Origin: Mantis religiosa
Taxonomy: Eukaryota > Arthropoda > Insecta > Mantodea > Mantidae
Reading direction: 5' to 3'
Assembly (NCBI GenBank): GCA_030765055.1
Contig: CM060955.1
Location: 154,722,006-154,786,005, forward strand
DNA: 64,000 nucleotides
Shown: in pieces, positions 11,691-21,621 of the stretch
Layout of the letters: the number at the start of each line of letters is the position of its first letter
Position numbering within the stretch: position 1 is the first letter of the stretch
Notes under the pieces: model-generated
Databases searched by the model: none
Told to the model about the DNA's origin: nothing
The model's input: the letters and a program-made list of their open reading frames with translations, nothing else
Made by a program: the position numbers and the translations under genes

Positions 11691-14165
11691 TCAAAGCTCG
11701 TCGTCCCGAACAGCATCATCGTAGCGGGCTAGACGATCCAGGTGTACCACTAACATCTTCCCTCGGGGAACCTTCTGGATGCGGTAGACCATGTCTTTAA
11801 TCCTCTTCACCACACGGGACGGTCCTTGCCATGGCTGCTGGAGCTTCGGGCAGCGTCCCGTGGTCCGGGTAGGACGGTATAACCAGACCAGGCCACCTTG
11901 TTGGAACCATTGGCTGTTGGCTTGTGTGTCATATCTGGTCTTCATGCGGTCGCTCTCCTTCTGGATGTTCTGGCGAGCCATCTCGTGCATGTCGTGGAGG
12001 TGGTCCACCAGGTGCTCCACATATTCGGTCACTGGCTGTTTCGCTTCCGGAGGGCTTCCAAAAGCCATCTCACAAGGGAGTCGTAACTCTCGGCCGAACA
12101 TTAAGCTGGCTGGCGTCATCCCAGTTGTGTCGTGTGTAGACGAGCGGTAGGCCAGAAGGAACAGTGGTACCTTGACGTCCCAGTCTCGCTGATGGCTGGC
12201 AACGACCTTCCTCAGGGGTTCTTCCAAGGTCTTGATGTATCTTTCGACCATGCCATCCGACTGGGGATGTAGAGGCGTCATGCGGGTCTTGTTCACCCGC
12301 AGCCTTTGCAGTGCCTCCTTCATTAAGTTGGACTCAATGTTGGTACCCTGGTCACTGTGTAGCTCTAACGGCATCCCAAATCGACAGAACACTTGCTCCA
12401 CGAGGCAGTCTGTGATTGTCTTTGCCTCTTGGTTTGGGATGGCATACACCTCCGACCTTGGTGAAGTATTCCACGACCACCATTAGGTACTTGTTGCCTC
12501 GGTCGTAAACTGGGAATGGTCCAGCAATGTCAACGGCGCTCCGTTCGAATGGCGCTCCGAAGCTGTACTGCTGAATGCGACCCCGGCTCCTAGTCTGGGG
12601 GCCACGACTCGCCGCGCACACGTGACACTGACGGCACAACCTCTCAGCATCTGCTCGGAGTCTCAGCCAGTAGTAGCGCTGCCGCAGGTTTTCAATCGTT
12701 CGGTTCGCTCCCAGGTATCCTCCTGAAGTACCGCCGTGCACTTCCTCCAAGACTTCCGGGACCTTACTCCGGGGAAGTACCAATTGTTCTCTCTGCGTCT
12801 TCCCATCGGGTGAATCCCATAACCGGAACAGCACACCCTCTCTGGTCTTCAACGAGTCCCATTGGGCCCAGTACGACTTGTAGGTGGGGCTCCTCGGTGC
12901 GATGCCCTCCCAGGTTGGTCTCGTCCCTGCCTCCACTTCCCTCAAGAGTGGCCCCAAGTCTGCCTCCGCCAACTGCTCCCTCCTCAGGCTTGCGCTATCC
13001 CAGCCATCCGCAGGCAATGCCGTGACTACTCGGACTGCAGCGGCACGCTCCTTCTCCTTCACTGTTGAGAAATGGCCGCACTCATCTGGACAGGGTCTTC
13101 GGGACATGGCGTCAGTGTTACCGTGGCTCTTCCCTCTACGATTTTCCGAGGTGAAGTCGTACTCCTGCAGCCTCTGGACCCAACGTGCTGTCTGGCCATC
13201 CAGATTCTTAAAGCTCAGTAGCCAAGTTAGGGCGGAATGGTCTGTCCTCAGGTGGAATGGCTGAACGTACAGGTACTTGTGGAAGTGCTCCAAGGTCTTT
13301 ACTACCGCCAATAATTCTCGTCGGATGACACAGAAGTTCTTCTCTGCCTTGGATAGCGTGTTGCTGTAGTAGGCTATCACCCGCTCATGGCCGTCCTGGA
13401 TCTGCGATAGGACACCTCCAATGCAATGGTCGCTAGCGTCGGTGTACACAAGAAGGCGCCGCCCGGTTGTGGGAAACCCAAAATTGGAGCACTGCACAGG
13501 GTCTCCTTTAGGTGCTGGAAAGCGTTTTCGGCGTCCTCCGTCCACACATAAGTCCGGTGTTCCTCTGCCCGGCGGGTGAGGGGCTTTGCGATGTTAGAGA
13601 AAAGCTTTATGAAGCGGTGGTAATAACTGCACAGCCCTACAAAACTGCGCAAACCTTTCTTATCCTTTGGCCGAGGCCAATCTCCCACAGCCTGTGTCTT
13701 CTCCGGGTCTGTGGCCACTCCGGTTGCTGAGACTATGTGGGCTCAGTCGTTCACTTCCTTGCGGAAGAGCTGGCACTTCTTCGCGTTCAGCTTCAAGTTG
13801 GTCGCCTGCAGTATCTGTAGCACCTTACTCGGATTCCCGAGGTGATCTTCAAAAGTCTTCCCGACGATGATGATGTCGTCCAGGTACAGCAGGCAGGCAT
13901 CGTAAGTCAGCCCTCTCATCACTGACTCCATGAGGCATTGGAAGGTAGGTGGTGCGTTGCAGAGGCCAAAGGGCATAACCGTGAACTGCCAGAGCCTTGG
14001 CCTGTCGAGAGTGCGGTCTTCTTCTTGTCTGTTGGGTCTAGGGATACCTGCCAGTAGCCCGACTTCAGCTCCAGGGTCGAGAACCACTGTGCACCAGCTA
14101 GCGTGTCCAGGGTGTCGTCAATCTGGGGTAAGGGAAAACAGTCCTTCCGGGTGACAGCGTCCAGT
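11691..14165 (-). pseudogene. Ty3/gypsy Pol relic (RT, RNase H, integrase)
   Basis: Read on the minus strand from 14165 down. RT starts abruptly at an internal point (VTRKDCFPLPQIDD), then FSTLELKSGYWQV, MPFGLCNAP and the catalytic YLDD at about 13875-13886. RNase H has VYTDASD (about 13430-13450) and RTDHSALTW (about 13215-13245). Integrase has a zinc-binding region in which the second His is replaced by Tyr (HGGTSGGYLG, then CRQCHVC). It is followed by the DD-E core with VDIAGP (about 12525), HSDQGTN (about 12345) and MVER (about 12250), then a C-terminal tail ending at a TGA at 11691-11693. Lesions are frameshifts near 14000, 13475 and 12450 and an in-frame TGA at 13743-13745. Gag, protease and the RT N-terminus are missing. 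The domain order RT-RH-IN fixes it as Ty3/gypsy; a 412/mdg1-like subgroup is possible but not shown. It is GC-richer than its surroundings. Confidence 0.92.
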
Positions 14166-14640
14166 AGATAGTAGGAAGTAGGAAGTAAATACGCAAAATA
14201 AATATTTCATAACATATTCATCTATCGCACTAAAAAGCTTTCTTCTTCATCTATACACTAATTTACTGTGGCATATTTCTTTAAGTATGGAGCTTCACTT
14301 TAATATCAACTTTAAGAAAAACTTTGAGGTCTACTATGACCAACATTTTGTAAATGGTCAGGAAATTTGAAGTTATTTTAGGCAGTTAACTGAATATATT
14401 GTTGGTTTTGTGTAAGTAGCGTTAATGTTTTTATGTTTGAGTCATATAAAAAGGGCAATATAAGAAAAGTAGTTTGCAGTTTAAATTCCTTAAAAAGACC
14501 TATCATAAGCTACAGTAATTGTCATTTAGTTTCGATATGCATATGCGTAATAACATTAAGCCAATTAAACATCTAAATATCACTATGTGATTTCCTCACA
14601 TTCATGAACATGAACATGAAATTAAAGTTAGTTAAGTCTC
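14166..14640 (+). repeat. module J, copy 2 (partial)
   Basis: It starts right at the edge of the gypsy relic with 'ggaagtaaatacgcaaaat' and follows the copies at 9530 and 41880. The first 30 bp carry a small GTAGGAA repeat at the junction. Confidence 0.6.
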
Positions 14641-15189
14641 ATAATTTAGACAATATTAAATAATGTATGTGCCAGTGTGTTTGCCATGTTATACAACTTA
14701 ACGTAAAGAAACTTACTTCCGTGACGCTCTTCTAACAACAAAAAGCACAAACAACTGAATCACGAGATGTTTAAGGGCCTGCTTGCCATTTAGTAAGTGC
14801 TGCCACATGCTTGTAGTGAGAATCTGTCCGAAACCACACTCTTGGCAATACCATAAGACCTTTCCCTATGTAGATTACAGTTCTATTGTTTACAAAACTC
14901 AATATAGACCGACAAGGAGTATTGTGCTCTAAACAAAGCTCTTACAAGTTCTGGAAATTCAACTCTTGATTTTATCCTTCTTTCTAATCTTGCTTATTAA
15001 TTGATACTTTATGAGAACTATAGCGCGCTATAATGATCCAAATGATTCATCCAGTTACGTAACTGTATTAATAACAATTTTTGAAAAGTTGTTGATAAAA
15101 GCTCTTCTACTTATAATAATACAACTGGAAAATTGAGTAGCATAACCAAGAGTACATTAGTGAGACATTGTCTATCTCTTACCGTTTCT
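14641..15189 (+). repeat. array linker
   Basis: It matches 57450-57850 (shared 'aaaaagcacaaacaactgaa' near 14740). No coding potential is seen. Confidence 0.55.
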
Positions 15190-16060
15190 GAGTTGTACAA
15201 AGTAACGAAGAACGAAATCGACATCTAAGCCCATTCTCTGCAACTCAAACATATGTACTTCGTTTGTTATAAAAAATATTTTAAACATTTAAAATAGGGG
15301 TGCAAAATTATAAGATCTGCTTTTAAAAATTCAAAATCGTTGAAAATAATTTCAATTAAGGATTATTGTTTTATTTCCAGATTTTTTTAAAATCTCCCTT
15401 TGTAATTCTTGAGAACACTAAACATTTTCCCACTTTGGTATTTACCTGGCATTTCAGTTTTTAGTCTTGAGAAGAGACTATCGTTTAGATTCAGGTGATC
15501 CCGATATATAAATCTGCAGTGCAATCTTTACATTTAATTTTGGGTGTACTGCAATTTCTCCTCTTATGTAATACATAACACTAAAAAGATAACGGCACGA
15601 AGAAAATCAAACAACTTAGCATTCAACCTGTAGTTCAAATGTTACGCCTGAGTAGCTGTGACTACAGCGACACACAATGGCAGTCACGTGGAACGTGAAG
15701 TACACGTAGGATATCACAGATGTCGCGCAAGTTGTAATTGCTATGTATATATCAATACGTATTAGTTACTAAGAATAATTTTAAGAAAACTTCAAAAAGT
15801 GTATTCTTCTTCTCATTTGCACTAGCTTGTAAATGTGAATGACAGTAAATTACAGCAATATCTTGTACAGTAATAAATGTATGCCAACAACAAGCGTTGT
15901 GCTTTGGAATTAAAGTTACCCAAGTTCTGTATAAGTTTCAAAAATTCAACCGTTAATTTCTATACTTTTTTCCCATTTTAACAAACTTGCTTTGGCATGT
16001 AATTTTGCCGTAGGTATCTCGTTCTAATAAAAGAGGCATTAAAACTTTTGACGTTTTGAG
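15190..16060 (+). repeat. array unit, core copy 5
   Basis: The core lies at 15630-15770. The tail at 15780-16060 is the older, diverged relative of 45380-45680 and 59290-59580; high identity with the 45-kb copy begins only at about 16061. Confidence 0.65.
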
Positions 16061-16498
16061 ACAAAAGTGCTGTATTGACGTTTTTAGCTGTAGGCATTCT
16101 TGGAATTACAGACATCCTAGTCTTTCCTTTATTACATTCATAATTTAAAACATCTTGTTGCATGTGTATGTAGTACTGAACAATCACATGAATTTTCGGA
16201 AGTCCCTGCTGCTTGACAAGTTGTAACATTTAATTGAATCACTGCTGTAGTGGCAATATTTGTCTTTTAAGACTGTGTTGTGCATCAGTATTGTCAGCCC
16301 TGTTTAGAAATTGCATTGCAGTTTTTGACGAGTTGCTGAAAACGTCATAGAATTTTCAAGCTTTGATGTCATAAAAGAATCCCGAATAAAAGTTACTTAA
16401 AGAAAACCTAGTCTTCATTTAAATAAACTTTAAAGACAGCAGATGATTACACAAGATGCTCATTTTCAACAGCGTCTATAAAGAACTAAATAAGTAGA

Positions 16499-16860
16499 TA
16501 TAGAGGTAGACCTTGAGCTATAGTCAAATACTTCAATGCTGGTCGCTATCTGTAACCTGGAAATGTTTACCTTGTGTGGCCTATATATAAAAATCATGGC
16601 CACCTCCAACTTAATATAGATATTGATAAATTCAAACAAACCACAACGAATATCCACGAATTGATGGATAGAGTCACCATATAGAGGTAGACCTTGAGCT
16701 ATAGTCAAATACTTCAATGCTGGTCGCTATCTGTAACCTGGAAATGTTTACCTTGTGTGGCCTATATATAAAAATCATGGCCACCTCCAACTTAATATAG
16801 ATATTGATAAATTCAAACAAACCACAACGAATATCCACGAATTGATGGATAGAGTCAACA
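16499..16860 (+). repeat. 181-bp tandem duplication
   Basis: 16499-16679 is repeated at 16680-16860 with only about one difference (GTCACCAT against GTCAACAT). The sister block at 46.1 kb has a single copy, so the duplication arose after the block duplicated, or was lost there. Confidence 0.9.
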
Positions 16861-16918
16861 TGAAAAATTCAATGCCATGGCATGGCATTGAATTTTTCAT
16901 GTTGACTCTATCCATCAA
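16842..16918. repeat. perfect palindrome, 38-bp arms
   Basis: 16842-16879 is the exact reverse complement of 16881-16918, with one base between. The right arm is genuine SINE-1 tail sequence. The left arm is an inverted copy of it fused to target DNA. In the sister block the left arm is missing. Confidence 0.92.
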
Positions 16919-17128
16919 ATATCTTAGCCTATAGACGGCTAGTGTGGAGAAATGCTTAATTTCCATCAATTAACTAAAATAATATGAGTTAAATGATGAA
17001 GCCTGGGACTTAAGTACTCACAATAGTAAGTCGCCACAAACGGTGTATCTCGGGTGCGAGAGCCCCTAGTGGTCTACCGGGGAAATATACGAGTCAACTG
17101 GAGAATTTAATGTCAGGAAGGCACGTTG
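16919..17128 (+). repeat. SINE-1 leader and inter-SINE sequence
   Basis: It contains the tail of one SINE-1 copy ('gctagtgtggagaaatgc') and then the recurrent leader: 'aagtactcacaatagtaag', 'tggtctaccgggg' and 'gagaatttaatgtcag'. The leader precedes every SINE-1 head in the window, so it may be part of the amplified unit. Confidence 0.6.
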
Positions 17129-17294
17129 GCCATGGTAGCTCAAAGGTTAAGAGCGACTGGACGGAAACCAGGAGATCCTTGGTTCAAATCCCGGCCGTGG
17201 CATTGAATTTTTCATGTTGACTCTATCCATCAAATATCTTAGCCTATAGACGGCTAGTGTGGAGAAATGCTTAATTTCCATCAATTAACTAAAA
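17129..17294 (+). repeat. SINE-1 copy with near-complete tRNA cloverleaf
   Basis: 17129-17202 folds as a tRNA. The acceptor stem is GCCATGG with CCGTGGC (7 pairs), the D arm is GCTC...GAGC, the anticodon stem is CTGG with CCAG, and the T arm carries GGTTCAAATCC (B box, 17181-17191). The A box is TAGCTCAAAGG at 17136. A tail of about 90 bp follows. The whole SINE cluster appears to sit between 'atccacgaatt' copies at about 16833 and 17297, a probable target duplication. Confidence 0.8.
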
Positions 17295-17489
17295 AAATCC
17301 ACGAATTGGTTCACACCACGAAAATAAAAATGTATTTGACAAACTGTTTATTATAACAAGATCTACAGTTTCTGTCATCGATTACACTTTATTAGTTATT
17401 TAATTGACAGAAAGAATAAAGGGCAATTCAGTAGTGTACCAGGAAACATATGAGTCAGTTGGAGAATTTAATATCAGTTCGGCATGTTG

Positions 17490-17674
17490 GCCATTGTACC
17501 TCAGTGGATTAGAGCGACTGCACGGAGAGCGGACGATCCGTGGCTCAAATCCCAGCTAAGGCATTGAATATATCAGTCTGGCTCTACTCATTTAAACCTT
17601 GGATTACACACAGCTAGTGTGGAAGAAATGGCTAAACCATCAATTTACCTGAATAACATAGTGGTTTAACTATG
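17490..17674 (+). repeat. SINE-1 copy, decayed head
   Basis: The tRNA-like part is 17490-17563. The B box is changed to GGCTCAAATCC and the acceptor stem no longer pairs well. The tail (CAGCTAGTGTGGAAGAAATG) runs into the SINE-2 target site. Confidence 0.75.
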
Positions 17675-17911
17675 AAGCCTGGGTCCGCCTCAGTAGCGTA
17701 GATGGCAGGGCGTCTGCCTCAAGTTCAACAGGTCCCAAGTCAGGGTAAGCTACCTGGATAAAGTTTTTTCGAGGTTTCGCCTTATCTTAAAGACGAATGT
17801 CGGGTAGCTCTACATACATGGACTCTGGACTCATTTGAGCATTATTTCACTAATTTCATTCATCGTCCGATATGAGTTAAGGTCGGAGTACGTATATATA
17901 TAAAGCCTGGG
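17675..17911 (+). mobile_element. SINE-2 insertion with 9-bp target duplication
   Basis: The SINE body is 17684-17902, flanked by AAGCCTGGG at 17675-17683 and 17903-17911. It starts TCCGCCTCAGTAGCGTAGAT (A-box region) and ends in a TA-rich tail (CGTATATATATA). The expected B box GTTCGAATC is deleted (CCCAAGTCAGGG), so this copy could not be transcribed by pol III. It is nested between two SINE-1 copies, so it is younger than they are. Confidence 0.85.
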
Positions 17912-18165
17912 ACATAAGTACTTACAGAATAGTAAGTCGCCACAAAAGGTGCGTGTTTCATAGCATATGAGAACCCCTAGTGGTCTACCGGGAAACATAT
18001 GAGTCAGTTGGAGAATATAATGTCATGTTAGCATGTTGGCTATAGTAGCTCAGTGGCTTAGAGCAACTACACGAAGAGCGGCAGATCCGTGGTTCAAATC
18101 CCGGCGATAGCACTGAATTTTTTCAGTCTGGCTCTAGTCATTCAAAGCTGGAGCTTTGTTGTATA
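17912..18165 (+). repeat. SINE-1 copy with leader
   Basis: The leader runs from 17912 and the tRNA-like part is 18039-18112. The acceptor stem is GCTATAG with CGATAGC, six pairs of seven, and the B box GGTTCAAATCC is at 18091-18101. Compared with the 17129 copy, stem positions have changed on both sides. Confidence 0.75.
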
Positions 18166-19107
18166 TATAAAACATTATAGATCAACAAGAAATATTGTGG
18201 TTTTTTAAAACAGAAGTCCGCGAAATCCTTTATAAGGTCCAAGAATTCAACGTTTGATGTATGTCCATCGAAATCTCACTCTCCGGCTCAAATTATTTGT
18301 GAATAACTATAGCTGCCACCTCGTTAACCTAGTTACCCTGAGAACTATTTTACTATTCTAGTTTATAATATTCGTATTTTGATTCATACATGTAAGCCTT
18401 CTTTGTGTAATAATTACTAACTGTAGTAACTACTCGGTACTTTTCTTATTAATATAAGGATCAATTAACACATCTCTCTAAAACTACAATATGGATCATC
18501 CCTTTGTACAGTAGTAAGGGAGTTAATGAGACCTTAAATTTATCTTATAGATCTTTCTGTCTCTTCTTACATCTTTCTAGAAACACACATATCTTGAAGC
18601 TCCACCAATTTACTGTAATTAGGGTAAGTAGAAAGGTAAGTCCAAAATTTTATGCTTTATTTATTTACGTCCTGCAACAGTAAGTCATATCTGACGATGA
18701 CACGAGTGAAATAATGCTTAAATAAACCGAGAAAATGCGAGTTTAATGTCTTTGAGAAGAGATATTAAAATGGGTCACGGCAAACTTCAAGTACCAGTCT
18801 CTTGGCATATCGCAAATTCTTCGCTCAGTCTACTTAGGTTGAGATTGCTTTGATCTGAGAGACAAAATCTATACCTATATGGATCTGTTCTTACACATTC
18901 AACATTTTCGGAAAAGTTTCTAATTAAGGGATATTGTCTTATTGCGATTTTTAGACCCAGGTGATACCAAAATTTATACATATTTGTACTGCAACATTGA
19001 CATTTAATTTTTGAGTTCAGTGCAATTTCCTCTCTACCTACCATGTATATAAAACTTACCATTAAAAGGAAAGCACCACGAAGAAAACCGGTACAAACCT
19101 GTAGTTC
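18166..19107 (+). repeat. array sequence with SINE-2 3' fragment
   Basis: It includes the linker shared with 35.0-35.8 and 60.6-61.4 kb, and a minus-oriented SINE-2 3' end at 18655-18735. No gene is seen; the minus frame at 18787-19176 spans the linker and core and is a chance ORF. Confidence 0.6.
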
Positions 19108-20109
19108 AAATGCCCCGCCTAATTCCTGAATAGCTGTGACTACAGCGATACACAATGGAAGACTCGCGCAACGCAAAGTACACGAAGGAAGTAACAGATG
19201 TCAGGCAAGTTTTAATTGCTATGTGTATACCGATATGTCTTAGCTATTTAGAATATTTTACATTTTAGAACTTCGGCTTTCCTTTCCAAGTTTAAATGAT
19301 ATCCTGAATTTGAGCAATGATAAACTGTAGCTATATTGTACACATAAACCAATATAGAAAGAAAGGAAATATTGAATTTTGGAACAAAAGTTTGCTAAAC
19401 CTGTATAAGTAGCAGAAATTCAACCCTTGATTGTTCATTGTAATTCGAATTTGTTACTTCTATTTTGAATAACTGTGGCAAGCTATAAATGTGACGTCCA
19501 TAGCTTAATAACCTTGTCCTTTCCAAGTGAGATGCTCAACTGGGTACAGAAGAGCTGTGTGTTTGACAGTAGACATTTGTACCATCACAAACTTCCTGCT
19601 TCATCTTATATTGTGCACATTCCTACGTAGTAGTTTTAGAAAGTTCCTGTTGATTATCTTCTTTGTAACATCGAATTAAGTCTGAATTAATTTAACCTAA
19701 TCATATATTAATTAATTTAACTCTGAATTATATCGGCACTGTGGTGGCAATATCTGTCTTTTAAGATTGTACTGTACTTAGGTATTTACATCCCTGTTTA
19801 CTAATTTGATTGCACTTTTTCATAAGTGCACAAACGCGGGGACATAAAAGAATAACAAATTAAAGCTACTTCAACAAATTCTAGCCTATATTTAAATAAA
19901 CTTTAGATATATATACTTCAGCTTAAGGTACTTTGAACATTAAGAGCTTCTACAAACAACTAAATAGGAAGAAAGAGAGATAGACTTTGAGTTGTAGTGA
20001 AATGCATCAAAGTTTAAAGTTTGCCTGGAGTGAAATAATTTCTTAGAAGATGCTGAAATTTTACACATCCCTGTATTCTATTCCCTATACCACTAGCAAA
20101 AGTTAAAGA
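19108..20109 (+). repeat. array unit, core copy 6
   Basis: The core lies at 19108-19255 (AATAGCTGTGACTACAGCGA). The following kilobase matches 35.93-38.2 kb apart from the GC-rich insert there, and 61.56-62.42 kb. Confidence 0.65.
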
Positions 20110-20829
20110 CATATGAACGCTGGCCAATGCTCAAGCGGAGCGCTGTTGCCAAGCGTGTTTGGTGTACCCGCAGAAGTTCTGTACACAGCACGTTTTACAC
20201 GCCAGCAAAGTTTCTACCTATTCTTCCCGTAATTAGTAACACATTAAATATTCCTAAAACGTTAACATCTTACCTTGACACACGTCACAACAGTGGAACA
20301 GCAGGCACAGTTTCCAATCCAGTAACTCGCTTTCCGACTTCATGGATCTTTCCCGGAGATTGAAATACAGGTACGCTCCCTTTTTCTAAGGATGAAGCTG
20401 CTTCACTAAAAATTTGTGACACTGGGTGTGCACTACCCCTTAGGATTAGGATTTCATTCCCGAGGGTATTAAGTACATCGGCCACCATGCTGTGCCCATT
20501 GTTCCTATGCCCACAAGTGGGGGCACACCTGGGAGGAAGGATGAGGCGAAGGAGACAGTGGGTGGCCGACCAAGGAGCCATGACAGTACAAAGGAAAGAG
20601 TCCCTACAGTTTACTGAGATAGAGACTTCCCCTGACAGACCAGGAAAGCGAACTAGCTCCCCTACTGCGGGACGACAACGAGCCTAGCAGCCGAGCTCTA
20701 ATGATCCCAGGTAGGCGATCTGAGCCCTAAAGGTCCCTGGCAGGCAGTCCTAAAATGGTCCCAGCAGACGAGCAGAGACAAGCAACAGATCTACCGGAGG
20801 AAGAAGTAGCTTTTCTTTTTGGACCATAC
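20110..20829. repeat. segment X, copy A
   Basis: This is a 0.7-kb GC-richer block found four times (here, 38.19, 49.53 and 62.42 kb), always ending at an LTR. Its minus strand has a frame at 20285-20581 of 98 residues, containing VFQSPGKIHEVGKRVTGLE. The frame survives in all four copies with changes and is followed on that strand by a possible splice donor, AAG|GTAAGA. I do not recognise the protein. A purine-rich GGAGGAAGAAG lies about 30 bp before the LTR, so X might be the 3' internal part of the LTR element. Confidence 0.5.
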
Positions 20830-21146
20830 TGTCACGAACGCATTGTTGAGGTGACTTGGCGTGAGGCGCCTTTCTTCTAGCGTGGTCTTGATTGTTTGAA
20901 AATATTGCGGATAATGAGAAATCTATAAAAATGGAACCGCTACACGCCACTGGGAACAGTCGCTAATGGAACGCGCGTCCGTGAACAGATGTAAAAGTGA
21001 ACTCTTTTGTGGTCGATGACCTTGTAAGTTGTATTGTGTATGAGACGTAATTCTGCTGATGTACGAAATGAATTTCTACGAAAATAAACATCAAGTTTTA
21101 GTGTTTGTAACTTAGAATTTTAATTTCACGAGCCCTGAAAGTCACA
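20830..21146 (+). mobile_element. LTR of an LTR retrotransposon, copy A
   Basis: It begins TGTCACGAACG and ends GTCACA. It has a TATA box (TATAAAA, 20924-20930) and a poly(A) signal (AATAAA, 21083-21088). Two bases after its end comes a PBS. This copy lacks about 110 bp that the 55-kb copy carries in its 5' half. Confidence 0.75.
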
Positions 21147-21148
21147 AT

Positions 21149-21166
21149 TGGTGTCAGGATTGGGAT
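21149..21166 (+). promoter_or_regulatory. primer binding site, tRNA-Leu type
   Basis: TGGTGTCAGGATTGGGAT resembles the complement of a tRNA-Leu 3' end (typical TGGTGTCAGGAGTGGGAT). It lies 2 bp after the LTR, where a PBS is expected. Confidence 0.65.
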
Positions 21167-21171
21167 CAAAT

Positions 21172-21346
21172 AATCAAGAGGGCGCTAGAAGAAAGAAGAA
21201 CTCTCCAGAAACCCATCTCCTTCCACCCACCGTTTCGGCGAGCTTTTATCTCCGCAGTGCACTGCCCGTCTCTTTGAACTCGTCCCTTGTGCCGCCTCAC
21301 CTCAACAATCCTGCCATGCATCGTCGGGACATCCGCTAACACTTCT
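21172..21346 (-). repeat. inverted 5' part of the same LTR, copy A
   Basis: The reverse complement matches the 5' half of the longer LTR at 55.05-55.2 kb, including ATTGTTGAGGTGAGGCGGC and the part missing from the LTR at 20830. Read on the minus strand, it begins TGTCCCGACGATGC near 21330. So an LTR start and its inverted copy face each other across the PBS. Confidence 0.8.
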
Positions 21347-21419
21347 ACCCTGAAACAGACCACCAGATGAGAGATAATGTGAAAAACTAGAGGAGATGAA
21401 ATGGAGGGACAAGAAATTC

Positions 21420-21621
21420 GGTGAATGTTATTAAGCTACACAACATTCGCCTAGCGATCCATGAAAACTCTAGAGCTTAGAGTTACCCGACATTCGTCTT
21501 GAAGTATAAGGGAAACCCCCGGAAATCACCTTATCCAGGTAACTCACCCTGACCAAGATTCGAACTCGGGACCTCTTGAACGTGAGGCAGACATGCTACC
21601 ATCTGCGCTGCCGAGGCGGGC
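21420..21621 (-). repeat. SINE-2-type tRNA SINE
   Basis: The 5' end is at 21621 (GCCCGCCTCGG on the minus strand). The A-box region is GCAGCGCAGATGG (21599-21611) and the B box is GAGTTCGAATC (21557-21567). The 3' body differs from the standard SINE-2 after GACGAATGTCGGG. It abuts the mariner 3' fragment exactly. Confidence 0.75.

Larger units (their letters stand above)
16061..21053 (+). repeat. recent segmental duplication, copy A
   Basis: Base-by-base comparison with 45681-50469 shows only scattered single-base changes. The one large difference is a 181-bp tandem duplication plus palindrome arm near 16499-16880 that is present here and absent there. The copies have the same orientation and are about 29.4-29.6 kb apart. 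Identity drops to the older background level on both sides, sharply at the right end at 'gacgtaattc'. The block carries module H, three SINE-1 copies, one SINE-2 copy, core copy 6, segment X and most of an LTR. Confidence 0.9.

Noticed and set aside
11791..14154. Plus-strand ORFs across the gypsy relic
   Set aside because: Shadows of the minus-strand pol, which has clear RT, RNase H and integrase motifs.
17129..17202. A functional tRNA gene
   Set aside because: The fold is good, but it is repeated with a SINE tail in several decayed copies, and the anticodon loop lacks the usual T33. A SINE head is the better call.
20285..20581. pogo/Tigger-type DDE transposase in segment X
   Set aside because: The string QSPGKI...GKR loosely recalls a pogo motif, but no DET(G) before it or ERG after it is found, so the family call is not supported.
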